From contig NZ_KZ477995.1 of assembly GCF_002837185.1 (NCBI RefSeq), positions 115,954 to 179,953 of the forward strand: a stretch of DNA of 64,000 bases, given 5' to 3'. A program made the translations under genes and the position numbers. The notes beneath the pieces were generated by a model. It worked only from the letters and a program-made list of their open reading frames with translations, was not told the DNA's origin and made no database searches. Position 1 is the stretch's first letter. Every line of letters starts with the position of its first letter. Below, in pieces: positions 17,502-27,131 of the stretch. Source of the DNA: Pseudomonas fluorescens. GTDB taxonomy: Bacteria > Pseudomonadota > Gammaproteobacteria > Pseudomonadales > Pseudomonadaceae.

Positions 17502-17972
17502 TCAGCCAATGCTGATCGGCGGCAGTTCGGTCAGCGTCACAACCTGCTGCTTACGCGGCGCAAGGATCTCCGCTTCGCCATCCACTACCAGTTCATCACG
17601 CTGGTTGAACACGCGAGTGGCAATGCGTACGCGAAACTTCGGCAGCTTCTCCAGGATTTCCAGGCGTACCGTCAGGGTGTCGCCGATTTTGACCGGCTTC
17701 TGAAAGCTCATCTGCTGGCCGATATAAATCGTGCCCGGCCCAGGCAGTTCGCAGGCAACGGCCGCACTGATCAGCGCACCGCTGAACATGCCGTGGGCGA
17801 TACGCTCCTTGAACATGGTTGCCTTGGCATAGTCGGCGTCCAGGTGCACCGGGTTGTGATCGCCGGACATGGCGGCGAACAACTGGATATCGCGCTCTTC
17901 GACAGTCTTGCTGAAGCTGGCGGTCTGGCCGACTTCAAGGGCCTCATAGGGGGTGTTGGTTACCTGGGTCAT
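17502..17972 (-). CDS. MaoC-family (R)-specific enoyl-CoA hydratase (PhaJ-like)
   Basis: The 156-residue hot-dog-fold hydratase converts enoyl-CoA to (R)-3-hydroxyacyl-CoA, linking beta-oxidation to polyhydroxyalkanoate synthesis. The hydratase-2 motif FAAMSGDHNPVHLD at residues 32-45 contains the catalytic Asp38 and His43. The neighbourhood (hydrolase, then two acyl-CoA synthetases) matches the layout around the fadD genes in P. aeruginosa, where a PhaJ-type gene is also present. Confidence 0.87.
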   Translation of the reverse strand: MTQVTNTPYEALEVGQTASFSKTVEERDIQLFAAMSGDHNPVHLDADYAKATMFKERIAHGMFSGALISAAVACELPGPGTIYIGQQMSFQKPVKIGDTLTVRLEILEKLPKFRVRIATRVFNQRDELVVDGEAEILAPRKQQVVTLTELPPISIG

Positions 17973-18029
17973 CTAAACGTGCATCCTGTGGCTAATCGGG
18001 AATTTAATCGGCTGATTTTAAACGCAAAG

Positions 18030-18974
18030 TCATTCGCAGCGGGTGGGCCTGCGCAATGTCAGGGCGTACTCGAGCCACGTCAGTACATCCGCGGTGACGT
18101 CGTCGCGGTTGGTTTCGTTGAACACTTCATGACGCGCCTGCGGATAGATCGTCAATTGCAGGTGCTGGCAGCCGGCCTCACGCAGGGCGTGGGCCAGGCT
18201 CTTGAGACGCTTGCCTTCACTCACCGGATCACATTCACCGCCGATTATCAGAATCGGCAGGCCCGGGTCGATCTGCGCGAGGTTGGACGCTTTGCCGATG
18301 TGCTGCAAGCCGCCGAGCAGGTCGACCCACAGTTGATTGGTGCAGCGAAAACCGCAGAGCGGGTCATGGATGTACGTGTCGACTTCAACCGGGTCGCGGC
18401 TGAGCCAGTCGAAGGCGGTGCGATTGGGTTTGAACGCTTTGTTGAATGAACCGAACGAGAGGAAGTCAATCAACGCACTGCGCCCGCGCAGGCCCTGGCG
18501 TGCGCGTTCGATACGTGCAATCAGCCGCGCTGCGCGATACAGCGCCACCGGCTGGAAATTCGAACCGCTCAGAATCGCGCCGTGCAAGCTGGCGCTGTGA
18601 TGCAGCATGTACGCCTGGGCGATATAGCTGCCCATGCTGTGGCCCAGCAAGATGATCGGCAGCCCCGGATGCTGCTGGCCGATGTGCTGATTGAGGCTGG
18701 CCAGATCGCCCACGACCTTGTTCCAGCCATCGTTATCGGCATAAAGCCCCAGGGTGCCCTCGTCGGCGGTGCGGCCATGCCCGCGTTGGTCCAGCGCATA
18801 TACACCATAGCCGGCGCCGCACACTGCCTGGGCCAGGCGTGCATAGCGGCCGCTGTGCTCGGCCATGCCGTGGGACAGCATCACCAGGGCCTTGGGCGGA
18901 ACGTCAGGCATCCATTGATTGACGTACAGGCGGCTGTGGTCGTTCGCGGTCAGCCAGAAAGTGCTGTGGTTCAT
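18030..18974 (-). CDS. Alpha/beta hydrolase, monoacylglycerol lipase / lysophospholipase type
   Basis: The 314-residue hydrolase has the nucleophile elbow LLGHSMGSY with Ser113, the early HG motif LSHGMAEHSGRYARL, and the helical DQRGHGRT segment typical of the lysophospholipase/monoglyceride lipase group; the likely acid and base are in GGECDPVSEG and QARHEVFNE. It would release fatty acids for the FadD enzymes encoded divergently. AAGGA lies 6 bases before the ATG at 18974; an in-frame ATG at 19055 is less likely. Confidence 0.87.
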   Translation of the reverse strand: MNHSTFWLTANDHSRLYVNQWMPDVPPKALVMLSHGMAEHSGRYARLAQAVCGAGYGVYALDQRGHGRTADEGTLGLYADNDGWNKVVGDLASLNQHIGQQHPGLPIILLGHSMGSYIAQAYMLHHSASLHGAILSGSNFQPVALYRAARLIARIERARQGLRGRSALIDFLSFGSFNKAFKPNRTAFDWLSRDPVEVDTYIHDPLCGFRCTNQLWVDLLGGLQHIGKASNLAQIDPGLPILIIGGECDPVSEGKRLKSLAHALREAGCQHLQLTIYPQARHEVFNETNRDDVTADVLTWLEYALTLRRPTRCE

Positions 18975-19187
18975 GGCGGTTCCTTTGCTCAGGGTCGTTG
19001 CAGTGTATAGCTCATCTGCCCGAGGGCGGGGTATCTGCCTACGCCTCAGCAACAAGATTCATACAATCAATGACACAGTTCAGCGTATTTGCCTGTTTGG
19101 CCATTACTGCTAACGTCCTCAAAGCTCCGCTCTTTATAGCTGCATAGAAAAGCGGCCGGACCTGTTCAGGTAAAGAGGACAAGAATA

Positions 19188-20876
19188 ATGCAACCTGATT
19201 TCTGGAATGACAAACGCGCCGCGGGCGTTCCCAATGACATTGATCTCACCAGTTACACCTCGGTGATCGAAGTCTTCGAGCGCTCCTGCAAGACCTTTGC
19301 CGACCGTCCGGCGTTCAGCAACATGGGCATTACCCTCACCTACGCCGAGCTTGAGCGCCACAGCGCGGCGTTCGCCGGTTACCTGCAACAGCACACCGAC
19401 CTCAAGCCCGGCGAGCGCATCGCGGTGCAGATGCCCAATGTGTTGCATTATCCGATTGCCGTTTTTGGCGCACTGCGCGCCGGGCTGATCGTGGTCAATA
19501 CCAACCCCTTGTACACCCCGCGTGAAATGCGCCACCAGTTCAAGGATGCCGGCGTGCGCGCGCTGGTCTACCTCAATCTGTTCGGTGCGCGGGTTCAGGA
19601 GGTGTGTGCCGACACCGAGATCGACTACCTGATCGAAGCCAGAATGGGCGACTTCATGCCCGCCGTGAAGGGCTGGCTGGTCAACACACTGGTCGACAAA
19701 GTGAAGAAGATGGTCCCGGCCTATCACCTGCCGCGTGCGGTGTTGTTCAAGCGCGCCCTGCGCATGGGCGCCGGCCTGGGCGTGACCCGCCATCCGGTGA
19801 CGCTCGACGACATCGCTGTGCTGCAATACACCGGTGGCACCACGGGCCTGGCCAAGGGCGCGATGCTCACCCACGGCAACCTGGTGGCGAATATGCAGCA
19901 GGTGCGGGCGTGCATGTCCCAGACCGGCGACGATGGTCACCCGTTGATCAAGGAAGGGCAGGAGGTGATGATTGCGCCGCTGCCGCTGTACCACATCTAT
20001 GCGTTCACCGCGAACTGCATGTGCATGATGGTGTCCGGCAACCACAACGTGCTGATCACCAACCCGCGGGACATTGGCGGGTTCATCAAGGAGTTGAAGA
20101 AGTGGCGTTTCACCGGGTTGCTGGGGCTCAACACCTTGTTTGTGGCGCTGATGGACCATCCGGACTTCAAGAACCTGGACTTTTCCCATCTCAAGCTGAC
20201 CAACTCCGGCGGCACGGCGTTGATCAAGGCCACCGCCGAGCGCTGGCAGCACATCACCGGTTGTGCGATCGGCGAGGGCTATGGCCTGACCGAAACCTCG
20301 CCGGTGGCCAGCACCAACCCGTATGGCCATAAGTCACGACTGGGTACCGTCGGTATTCCGGTGCCGGCCACGGCCATGAAAGTGATCGATGACGAGGGCG
20401 CCGAGCTGCCGTTGGGCGAGCGCGGTGAGCTGTGCATCAAGGGCCCGCAGGTGATGAAGGGCTATTGGCAGCAACCGCAGGCCACCGCCGAAGCGCTGGA
20501 CGCCGAAGGCTGGCTCAAGACCGGCGATATCGCCGTGATCGATGCCGATGGCTTTATCCGTATTGTGGACCGCAAGAAAGACCTGATTATCGTGTCGGGC
20601 TTCAATGTGTATCCCAACGAAATCGAGGACGTGGTGATGGCGCATCCCGCCGTGGCCAACTGTGCGGTGATCGGCGTGCCGGACGAGCGTACCGGGGAGG
20701 CGGTGAAACTGTTTGTGGTGGCGCGTGCCCAGGGGGTGAGCCTTGAGGAGTTGAAGGCGTACTGCAAGACCAATTTCACCGGGTACAAGGTGCCCAAGCA
20801 TATTGTGCTCAGGGATTCGCTGCCGATGACGCCGGTGGGCAAGATTCTGCGGCGGGAGCTACGCGACATCGCCTGA
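19188..20876 (+). CDS. fadD2: Long-chain fatty acid-CoA ligase (FadD2-like)
   Basis: The 562-residue adenylate-forming enzyme activates fatty acids to acyl-CoA at the inner membrane. The AMP/ATP loop is YTGGTTGLAKGAMLTHGNL (about residues 212-230), followed by GEGYGLTETSPVAS and the hinge region WLKTGDIAVIDADGFIRIVDRKKD. The C-terminal catalytic lysine is in PVGKILRREL. It is followed by a close paralogue at 21256, in the same order as fadD2-fadD1 in P. aeruginosa; the suffix is assigned by that order. Confidence 0.9.
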   Translation: MQPDFWNDKRAAGVPNDIDLTSYTSVIEVFERSCKTFADRPAFSNMGITLTYAELERHSAAFAGYLQQHTDLKPGERIAVQMPNVLHYPIAVFGALRAGLIVVNTNPLYTPREMRHQFKDAGVRALVYLNLFGARVQEVCADTEIDYLIEARMGDFMPAVKGWLVNTLVDKVKKMVPAYHLPRAVLFKRALRMGAGLGVTRHPVTLDDIAVLQYTGGTTGLAKGAMLTHGNLVANMQQVRACMSQTGDDGHPLIKEGQEVMIAPLPLYHIYAFTANCMCMMVSGNHNVLITNPRDIGGFIKELKKWRFTGLLGLNTLFVALMDHPDFKNLDFSHLKLTNSGGTALIKATAERWQHITGCAIGEGYGLTETSPVASTNPYGHKSRLGTVGIPVPATAMKVIDDEGAELPLGERGELCIKGPQVMKGYWQQPQATAEALDAEGWLKTGDIAVIDADGFIRIVDRKKDLIIVSGFNVYPNEIEDVVMAHPAVANCAVIGVPDERTGEAVKLFVVARAQGVSLEELKAYCKTNFTGYKVPKHIVLRDSLPMTPVGKILRRELRDIA

Positions 20877-20891
20877 TGTGAAACAGGCTCA

Positions 20892-20985
20892 ACATGTGGG
20901 AGGGGGCTTGCCCCCGATAGCAGTGGTTCAGTCGACATATGGGGTGACTGATACACCGCTATCGGGGGCAAGCCCCTCCCACATT
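20892..20985. repeat. REPIN between fadD2 and fadD1
   Basis: Inverted REP pair with GATAGCAGTGGTTCAGTCG / GGTGACTGATACACCGCTATC arms. The right REP has lost two C residues in the core (GCAAGCCCCTCCCAC). It occupies the first part of a 379-base gap; the remaining 270 bases hold the fadD1 leader. Confidence 0.9.
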
Positions 20986-21255
20986 GGGTATTTGTTGCCC
21001 AGTAAGCCCATTCCAGAGCGGATTTCAGTGATATAGAATCTTTGCTCTAAAAATGACCATTGGATATTCTTGAGTCATGTTTATGACTGTAGGGCCCTCT
21101 TTTGGCTCTAGGCGGGCCTTGGCAAAGCTGCTACTCTCGGCGCGCTTTGTGACGTCTAGGCCTGCTTGAAAGCGCCAGATTCACCTTAAAACACACACCA
21201 ATAATAATCGCATCAAATGCGATGATGAATTCGCGTCGCTGAGGAGTGGGCTTCC
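20986..21255 (+). other. Leader/promoter region of fadD1
   Basis: No gene is seen. The region is long for a promoter and includes AATAATAA at 21200-21207, which fits the AANAANAA Hfq/Crc pattern but lies 49 bases before the start codon. GAGGAG at 21241-21246 is the ribosome binding site. No clear fatty-acid regulator palindrome was found by eye. Confidence 0.5.
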
Positions 21256-22947
21256 ATGAACGAAGACTTTTGGAAGGATAAGTACCCCGCCGGGATTGCT
21301 GCACAAATCAATCCAGACGAGTATCCGAATATTCAGGCGGTACTGAAGCAGTCCTGCCAACGCTTCGCCAACAAACCGGCTTTCAGCAACCTGGGCAAGA
21401 CCATCACCTACGGTGAGTTGTACCAATTGTCCGGCGCATTTGCCGCCTACCTGCAACAGCATACCGACTTGAAGCCCGGCGATCGAATCGCCGTGCAACT
21501 GCCCAACGTCCTGCAGTACCCGGTCGCCGTATTCGGCGCCATCCGTGCCGGGCTGATCGTGGTCAACACCAACCCGCTGTACACCGCGCGGGAAATGGAA
21601 CACCAATTCAACGACTCCGGTGCCAAGGCCCTGGTTTGCCTGGCCAACATGGCGCACCTGGCCGAAAAAGTCGTGCCCAAGACCGCCGTCAAACACGTGA
21701 TCGTTACCGAAGTGGCCGACCTGCTGTCGCCGTTCAAGCGCCTGTTGATCAACAGCGTGATCAAGTACGTGAAGAAAATGGTCCCGGCGTACCACTTGCC
21801 GCAAGCGATCAAGTTCAATGACGTGCTGGCCAAGGGGCACGGCCAACCGGTCAGCGATGCCAACCCGGCCAGCGGCGATGTGGCGGTGCTGCAATACACC
21901 GGCGGCACCACCGGCGTGGCCAAAGGCGCGATGCTCACCCATCGCAACCTGGTCGCCAACATGCTGCAATGCAAGGCGCTGATGGGTTCCAACCTCAATG
22001 AAGGGTGCGAAATCCTGATCACGCCGCTGCCGCTTTATCACATCTATGCGTTCACCTTTCACTGCATGGCGATGATGCTGATCGGCAACCACAACATCCT
22101 GATCAGCAACCCGCGCGACCTGCCGGCGATGGTCAAGGAACTGTCGAAGTGGAAGTTCAGCGGCTTTGTCGGCCTTAATACCCTGTTTGTGGCGCTGTGC
22201 AATAACGAAGGTTTCCGCAAGCTGGATTTCTCCGCGCTGAAGGTCACCCTGTCCGGCGGCATGGCGCTGCAACTGGCGGCGGCCGAACGCTGGAAGGCCG
22301 TGACCGGTTGTGCCATCTGCGAGGGCTACGGCATGACCGAAACCAGCCCGGTGGCCACTGTGAACCCGATCCAGCATATCCAGATCGGTACCATTGGCAT
22401 TCCGGTGCCGTCCACCGTGTGCAAGGTTATTGCTGACGATGGCACCGAGCTGGCGCTGGGTGAAACCGGCGAGCTGTGCGTCAAAGGCCCACAAGTGATG
22501 AAGGGCTACTGGCAGCGTGAAGACGCCACCGCCGAGATGCTCGACAGCGAAGGCTGGCTGAAGACCGGTGACATCGCGATCATCCAGCCCGATGGCTACA
22601 TGCGAATTGTCGACCGCAAGAAGGACATGATCCTGGTCTCGGGCTTCAACGTGTATCCCAACGAGCTGGAAGACGTGCTGGCAGGCCTGCCGGGTGTGTT
22701 GCAGTGCGCGGCCATCGGCGTACCGGACGAAAAGTCCGGGGAGCACATCAAGCTGTTCATCGTGGTCAAGCCAGGGGCCACCCTGACCAAGGAGCAGGTG
22801 ATGGAGCACATGCGCGCCAACGTCACCGGCTACAAAGTGCCCAGGGCCGTTGAGTTCCGTGATGCATTGCCGACCACCAACGTGGGCAAGATCCTGCGGC
22901 GTGAATTGCGCGATGAAGAACTGAAGAAGCTCGGTCTTAAAAAGTAA
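21256..22947 (+). CDS. fadD1: Long-chain fatty acid-CoA ligase (FadD1-like)
   Basis: The 563-residue paralogue of the preceding gene has the adenylation loop YTGGTTGVAKGAMLTHRNL, CEGYGMTETSPVATVNP, WLKTGDIAIIQPDGYMRIVDRKKD and the C-terminal lysine in NVGKILRREL. Tandem FadD enzymes in pseudomonads differ in chain-length preference and expression. A separate long leader and REPIN before this gene indicate it can be transcribed independently of fadD2. Confidence 0.92.
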   Translation: MNEDFWKDKYPAGIAAQINPDEYPNIQAVLKQSCQRFANKPAFSNLGKTITYGELYQLSGAFAAYLQQHTDLKPGDRIAVQLPNVLQYPVAVFGAIRAGLIVVNTNPLYTAREMEHQFNDSGAKALVCLANMAHLAEKVVPKTAVKHVIVTEVADLLSPFKRLLINSVIKYVKKMVPAYHLPQAIKFNDVLAKGHGQPVSDANPASGDVAVLQYTGGTTGVAKGAMLTHRNLVANMLQCKALMGSNLNEGCEILITPLPLYHIYAFTFHCMAMMLIGNHNILISNPRDLPAMVKELSKWKFSGFVGLNTLFVALCNNEGFRKLDFSALKVTLSGGMALQLAAAERWKAVTGCAICEGYGMTETSPVATVNPIQHIQIGTIGIPVPSTVCKVIADDGTELALGETGELCVKGPQVMKGYWQREDATAEMLDSEGWLKTGDIAIIQPDGYMRIVDRKKDMILVSGFNVYPNELEDVLAGLPGVLQCAAIGVPDEKSGEHIKLFIVVKPGATLTKEQVMEHMRANVTGYKVPRAVEFRDALPTTNVGKILRRELRDEELKKLGLKK

Positions 22948-22956
22948 CGCAATTCA

Positions 22957-23006
22957 AAGTTGGGAGGGGGGCAAGTCGAATCGTCGCACCGCCCCTCCCA
23001 CATTTT
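22957..23006. repeat. Degraded REP pair after fadD1
   Basis: GTTGGGAGGGGGGCAAG and GCCCCTCCCACATTTTTT are partial, mutated REP halves around a shortened centre with TCGAATCGTCGCACC. The inverted pairing and T-run could still act as a weak terminator for both converging genes. Confidence 0.65.
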
Positions 23007-23018
23007 TTGCACGCGTTC

Positions 23019-23396
23019 TTACAGCGCGAACTGGGCGAAGCTGATTCCCGCACCGGCCGGCCGCACGTCCTTGAGGAACGAGTCCTTGTCGGCGCTCAGT
23101 TCAAGGGTGATCTCCGGCTTGCGTTTGCCGGCATTGCGCACCACCAGCCCTTCGAGGTTTTCGCGCAGGAACACAGTCGGCACCTTCAGGTGCAGCAACT
23201 GGTCGGTTTCGGCGTTGTGCATCAACAGGTGGATCCACTCGTACTGGCCCACGGCGATCCGCGCCACTGGCAGGTCGAACCACCAGATGTTGCGTTTGCG
23301 GTCCAGGTCGGTGAAATGGCAATTGTTGACGCCGAGTACGGCACCCCCCAGTTCCTGGTTTCTGCGGGCGATGGCCTGTGCTTTATCGAGTTTCAT
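23019..23396 (-). CDS. Conserved hypothetical protein
   Basis: I do not recognise a named domain. The 125-residue soluble product starts MKLDKAQAIARRNQELGGAV, has a tryptophan-rich centre (RKRNIWWFDLPVARI, QYEWIHLLMHN), and ends with a strand-rich segment. It has no signal peptide or membrane span. The gene is convergent with fadD1 and separated from it by the degraded REP pair. Confidence 0.7.
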   Translation of the reverse strand: MKLDKAQAIARRNQELGGAVLGVNNCHFTDLDRKRNIWWFDLPVARIAVGQYEWIHLLMHNAETDQLLHLKVPTVFLRENLEGLVVRNAGKRKPEITLELSADKDSFLKDVRPAGAGISFAQFAL

Positions 23397-23597
23397 AACC
23401 TTCCTACGGGGATCTGTTATTCAGCGTGTGAGCCTGAATGTGCCGGGCATTCTCGTGGGTTGGCCGCAAAACATAAAGGCAAACCTGCCCCTTTCGATGA
23501 AATGGCCGCTGAAAATAATTGAAACTCTGGCGCTTGGCTTTGAGTCAACCGCAGCGTAGTGACCAAAAACCATTTGATTGTTATCAGGAGTAATACC

Positions 23598-23783
23598 ATG
23601 GGCAGCACTTCCGATAAGGTAAAAGGCATGGCTAACGAAGCCGTCGGTAACGTCAAGCAAGGCGTCGGCAAGGCTACGGATAACGACAAGCTGCGTGCTG
23701 AAGGCGTGGTCCAGGAAAAGAAAGGCGAAGTACAGCAGGCAGTCGGCAAGACCAAGGATGCGGTGAAAAAAGCCACCGAGTAA
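23598..23783 (+). CDS. CsbD-family stress protein
   Basis: The 61-residue, lysine- and alanine-rich helical protein has the CsbD pattern: [21 protein letters not shown], then [20 protein letters not shown]. CsbD proteins are induced in general stress or stationary phase; their molecular role is unknown. CAGGAG lies 7 bases before the ATG at 23598, deciding against the upstream in-frame start at 23559. A terminator follows. Confidence 0.9.
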   Translation: MGSTSDKVKGMANEAVGNVKQGVGKATDNDKLRAEGVVQEKKGEVQQAVGKTKDAVKKATE

Positions 23784-23813
23784 AGCGGCTTGGCTGGCTC
23801 CTCCAGCAGCCCG

Positions 23814-23839
23814 ACGGCCATCCACGGATGGCCGTTTTT
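23814..23839 (+). terminator. Intrinsic terminator after csbD-like gene
   Basis: The stem CGGCCATCC / GGATGGCCG with a two-base loop is followed by five T residues. Confidence 0.85.
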
Positions 23840-23962
23840 GTGGGTACTGGCGCAACTAAACTTTAGAAATTGTTTCAAAGTCGCCAAATGGGCTACTTTG
23901 ATGTAGAAAACGGCCCCTGAGTCGCCCACGACTTCAACTCTTTGCGGCGAAAGGAGACGCTA

Positions 23963-24916
23963 ATGATTTTTCCGGTACTCGATGGTCTCAAGCTGCACAA
24001 GGTGCTGGTGCGCACCGTCACCGAATTCGTCGACGACGAGATGCCCACCTATGCCTCGGCACTGGCGTACCAGATGCTGTTCTCGCTGTTCCCCTTCCTG
24101 CTGTTCCTGATTGCGCTGATCGGTTTCCTGCATCTGCCGGACTTTTTCACCTGGCTGCGCCTGCAGTCGGAGCTGGTATTGCCGCCCCAGGCCCTGGAGC
24201 AGGTCAACCCGGTGATCGACCAACTGCAGCAATCCAAGGGCGGGCTGCTGTCGGTGGGTATCGTGATCGCTCTGTGGACCGCCTCCGCCGGCGTGCGCCT
24301 GATGATGAGTGCGATGAACGCGGCGTATGACGTGGTGGAAGGGCGGCCGATCTGGAAGCGTTTTCCGCTGTCGATTTTCTACACCGTCGGCATCGCCGGC
24401 ATGCTCCTGGCCGCCGCTGCGCTGATGGTGCTCGGCCCGCAAGTGATGGAGTGGCTGGCGGGGCAGATCGGCATGCAGGAGTTCGTCGTCACGCTGTGGA
24501 CCATCCTGCGCTGGCCGCTGATCGTGATCCTGCTGATGTTCGCCGTGGCCCTCATGTATTACGTGATGCCGGACGTCGAACAGGAGTTTCGCTTTATCAC
24601 ACCGGGCTCCGTACTGGCGGTGGTGGTGTGGATCGTCGCTTCCCTTGGCTTTGGCTACTACGTCAAGACCTTCGCCGACTACAACGCCATGTATGGCAGT
24701 ATCGGTGCGATCATCGTCCTGCTGCTGTACTTCTATATATCCGCCGCCGTGCTGTTGCTCGGTGCGGAGATGAACGCCGTGATCGAACACATGTCCGCCG
24801 AGGGCAAGGACCCCGGCGAGAAGGAAATCGACGAACCGGGTCATACCTCTGAAAAACAGCATGTCTCAGGCCTAGGCCGGGACCACTCCAAGCCCCTCGC
24901 CGAGCCTGATCAATGA
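23963..24916 (+). CDS. YihY/BrkB-family inner-membrane protein
   Basis: The 317-residue protein has about six membrane segments (among them [38 protein letters not shown] and a C-terminal [20 protein letters not shown]) and the family motif [15 protein letters not shown] near residues 32-46. The family was once called RNase BN in error; its function is unknown, with transport suggested. AAGGAG lies 6 bases upstream. A charged C-terminal tail of about 45 residues is cytoplasmic. Its TGA overlaps the ATG of def. Confidence 0.88.
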   Translation: MIFPVLDGLKLHKVLVRTVTEFVDDEMPTYASALAYQMLFSLFPFLLFLIALIGFLHLPDFFTWLRLQSELVLPPQALEQVNPVIDQLQQSKGGLLSVGIVIALWTASAGVRLMMSAMNAAYDVVEGRPIWKRFPLSIFYTVGIAGMLLAAAALMVLGPQVMEWLAGQIGMQEFVVTLWTILRWPLIVILLMFAVALMYYVMPDVEQEFRFITPGSVLAVVVWIVASLGFGYYVKTFADYNAMYGSIGAIIVLLLYFYISAAVLLLGAEMNAVIEHMSAEGKDPGEKEIDEPGHTSEKQHVSGLGRDHSKPLAEPDQ

Positions 24917-25452
24917 TCCGTGAAATCCTCAAAATGGGCGATGAACGTCTGCTGCGCATCGCCCCGCCCGTACCACCGGAAATGTTCGACAGCCCCGAGT
25001 TGTGGCAACTGATCGATGACATGTTCCAGACCATGGAACATGTGGGCGGCGTCGGCCTGGCTGCGCCGCAGATCGGCGTGGACCTGCAACTGGTGATCTT
25101 CGGTTTCGAGGCCAGCGAACGCTACCCGGAGGCGCCACCGGTACCGCAGACTATCCTGATCAACCCGCTGATCACGCCGCTCAGCCCGGTGCTGGAAGAG
25201 GGTTATGAGGGTTGCCTGTCGGTTCCCGGCCTGCGCGGCGCCGTGGACCGTTACCAGCAGATCCGCTACGAAGGTTTCGACCCCAAGGGCGAGCCGATCG
25301 TACGCTTCGCCGAGGGCTTCCATGCCCGGGTGGTGCAGCATGAATGCGACCACCTGATCGGTCGCTTGTACCCGTCGCGGATTACCGACTTCAGCAAATT
25401 CGGGTTTATCGAGGTGATGTTCCCGGAAATGGACCCAACCGCCGACGAATGA
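24913..25452 (+). CDS. def: Peptide deformylase
   Basis: The 179-residue metalloenzyme removes the N-formyl group from new proteins. All three motifs are present: [10 protein letters not shown] (47-56), EGCLSVP with metal ligand Cys101, and QHECDHLIG with His143, Glu144 and His147. Pseudomonads carry the main def next to fmt; neither fmt nor rsmB is here, so this is probably the second deformylase. A four-base overlap with yihY couples translation. Confidence 0.92.
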   Translation: MIREILKMGDERLLRIAPPVPPEMFDSPELWQLIDDMFQTMEHVGGVGLAAPQIGVDLQLVIFGFEASERYPEAPPVPQTILINPLITPLSPVLEEGYEGCLSVPGLRGAVDRYQQIRYEGFDPKGEPIVRFAEGFHARVVQHECDHLIGRLYPSRITDFSKFGFIEVMFPEMDPTADE

Positions 25453-25466
25453 CCTGCAGGCCCTCT

Positions 25467-25562
25467 GCAGGAGCGAGCTTGCTCGCGAAAAACGTCACGA
25501 TAACGCGTGCTTGCTGAATGAACGCGGTGCCTGTGAGTTTTTCGCGAGCAAGCTCGCTCCTA
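25467..25562. repeat. REPIN of the second class (GAGCGAGCTTGCTCGCGA)
   Basis: GCAGGAGCGAGCTTGCTCGCGA and its inverted partner TCGCGAGCAAGCTCGCTCC flank a conserved spacer. The same spacer, in the opposite orientation, occurs at 40281-40392. It lies between the convergent def and acetyltransferase genes. Confidence 0.85.
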
Positions 25563-25592
25563 CCCACCGCTATCGGGCGCAAGCCATCCAGG

Positions 25593-25991
25593 TTATTGAC
25601 GTCCCATCGCGATCATCGGCTTATTCCGCTTGTAGCGCACCAGCCGTTCGCTGAGCGATTGCGGCAGCACGGTGTCTTGAGAAAACCCCATGCGCTGGTA
25701 CACCCCTTCAAGGTCCGGATGGCACAACAGCCAGACCGTGCCGTCCACACCCGCCACCGCCTGGTGGATCAATCGCGCCGCCAGCCCCTGGCCGCGATAG
25801 GCCGGGTCAACGAATACCCCCGTCAGCCATTGCCCACCGACCACGGGTGTCAGGCACAACCCGGCCACGATCTCACCGTCTCTCGCCACCCATAACTGCC
25901 CGCCCTTGAGCGCCTTCATCGACGAGTTATGGTTGCGGTAAAACTTGTTCAGCAACGGCCATAGCGGCGCTGCCAGCCGTTCGATATGCAT
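25593..25991 (-). CDS. GNAT-family N-acetyltransferase
   Basis: The 132-residue protein shows the GNAT core: GVFVDPAYRGQGLAARLIHQAV holds the acetyl-CoA pyrophosphate loop (R/Q-x-x-G-x-A/G), and the final GVYQRMGFSQ strand-helix is typical. The substrate is unknown. The ATG at 25991 (MHIERLAAPLW) gives the compact domain; in-frame ATGs at 26024 and 26042 lack a ribosome binding site too. Confidence 0.8.
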   Translation of the reverse strand: MHIERLAAPLWPLLNKFYRNHNSSMKALKGGQLWVARDGEIVAGLCLTPVVGGQWLTGVFVDPAYRGQGLAARLIHQAVAGVDGTVWLLCHPDLEGVYQRMGFSQDTVLPQSLSERLVRYKRNKPMIAMGRQ

Positions 25992-26175
25992 GGTCAAACC
26001 AAATGGAGAGGGCAAGGCGCGCATTGTAACCGGTGCCGGCAAAGCGCAAACAACGGCTACCCTTTCCTTTTATAAAGTTATAAGAAAATGACTTTTAAAT
26101 ATTATTAAAGAATAAGAGGGCTTGTTAGGATCGCTCCCAACCCGCACCCCCCGCCAAGGCCAAGGAAGCGCTCTT

Positions 26176-27102
26176 ATGCTGAAAATAATTGTTGTCGCCA
26201 TTCTTTCGCTGGTCGCTGCCAACGTGCTGGCCGCCGATCCGTCCACTCTGCGCATTGGCTATCAGAAAAGCTCGGTGAGCATGGTGCTCGCCCGTGAGCA
26301 CAAGCTCTTCGAAGCCGCACTGCCCGGCACCCAGGTGCAGTGGACCGAGTTCCTCGGTGGCCCGCCGCTGATCGAGGCGCTGAACGCCGGCAGCCTGGAC
26401 ATCGGCAATATCGGCGACATCCCGCCCATTTTCGCCCAGGCCGCCGGTATCGAGTTGCAGTACATCGCCGTCGAACCCAATGACGGCAAGACCGAAGCCG
26501 TGCTTGTGCCCAAAGGCAGTACGATTCAGAGCGTGGCCGAACTCAAGGGCAAGCGCGTGGCACTGCTCAAGGGTTCCAGCGCGCACAACCTGTTCCTCAA
26601 GAGCCTGCTGCGCGAAGGCTTGCAGTGGAAGGATGTGAACGTGGTGTACCTGTCACCGTCCGACGGGCGTGCCGCATTCGAGCAAGGCAAGGTGGACGCC
26701 TGGGTCGTGTGGGACCCGTATTACTCGGCCGCCGTGGTCGACGGTGCCGCCCGTGTGTTGGGCACCGGCGAAGGTCTGAACCCTGCCGGCAGTTTCTTCG
26801 TGACCAGCGGCGCGTTTGCCCGGCAAAACCCCCAGGCCATAGCCACCATCCTCCAGACCCTCGGCAAGGCGCAGCGTCTGTCGCTGGACCAGCCCGAGGC
26901 CAGCATCGCGCTGATGGCCAAGACCCTGGGCCTGCAACCGGCCGTGGTCAAAAGCTACTTCGAGCACCGCTCGCCGGCGCCGATCCGGCCGCTGCAGGGG
27001 GGCGACATCGCCACTCAGCAAGGCACCGCCGACCTGTTTTTCGCCAATGGCCTGATCCCGAAAAAGATCGATGTGCAGCAGGTGGTGTTCAAAGGCCCAT
27101 AA
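26176..27102 (+). CDS. Sulfonate-type ABC transporter substrate-binding protein (SsuA-like), orphan
   Basis: The 308-residue periplasmic protein has a signal peptide ending at NVLA near residue 18 and the SsuA/TauA/NitT pattern: LRIGYQKSSVSMVLAREHKLFE, WTEFLGGPPLIEALNAGSLDIG, and VDAWVVWDPYYSAA. Members bind aliphatic sulfonates, taurine or related anions. AAGGAAG precedes the ATG at 26176, which excludes the earlier in-frame start. No permease or ATPase gene follows, so it must use a transporter encoded elsewhere. Confidence 0.85.
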   Translation: MLKIIVVAILSLVAANVLAADPSTLRIGYQKSSVSMVLAREHKLFEAALPGTQVQWTEFLGGPPLIEALNAGSLDIGNIGDIPPIFAQAAGIELQYIAVEPNDGKTEAVLVPKGSTIQSVAELKGKRVALLKGSSAHNLFLKSLLREGLQWKDVNVVYLSPSDGRAAFEQGKVDAWVVWDPYYSAAVVDGAARVLGTGEGLNPAGSFFVTSGAFARQNPQAIATILQTLGKAQRLSLDQPEASIALMAKTLGLQPAVVKSYFEHRSPAPIRPLQGGDIATQQGTADLFFANGLIPKKIDVQQVVFKGP

Positions 27103-27131
27103 CCCCAGGGTGAGTTGTTCTGCGGTGTAGC

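Noticed and set aside
21181..22809. Long minus-strand open frame opposite fadD1
   Set aside because: Composition (H, V, Q and R rich, no domain) is typical of an antisense shadow in high-GC DNA; fadD1 motifs are complete.
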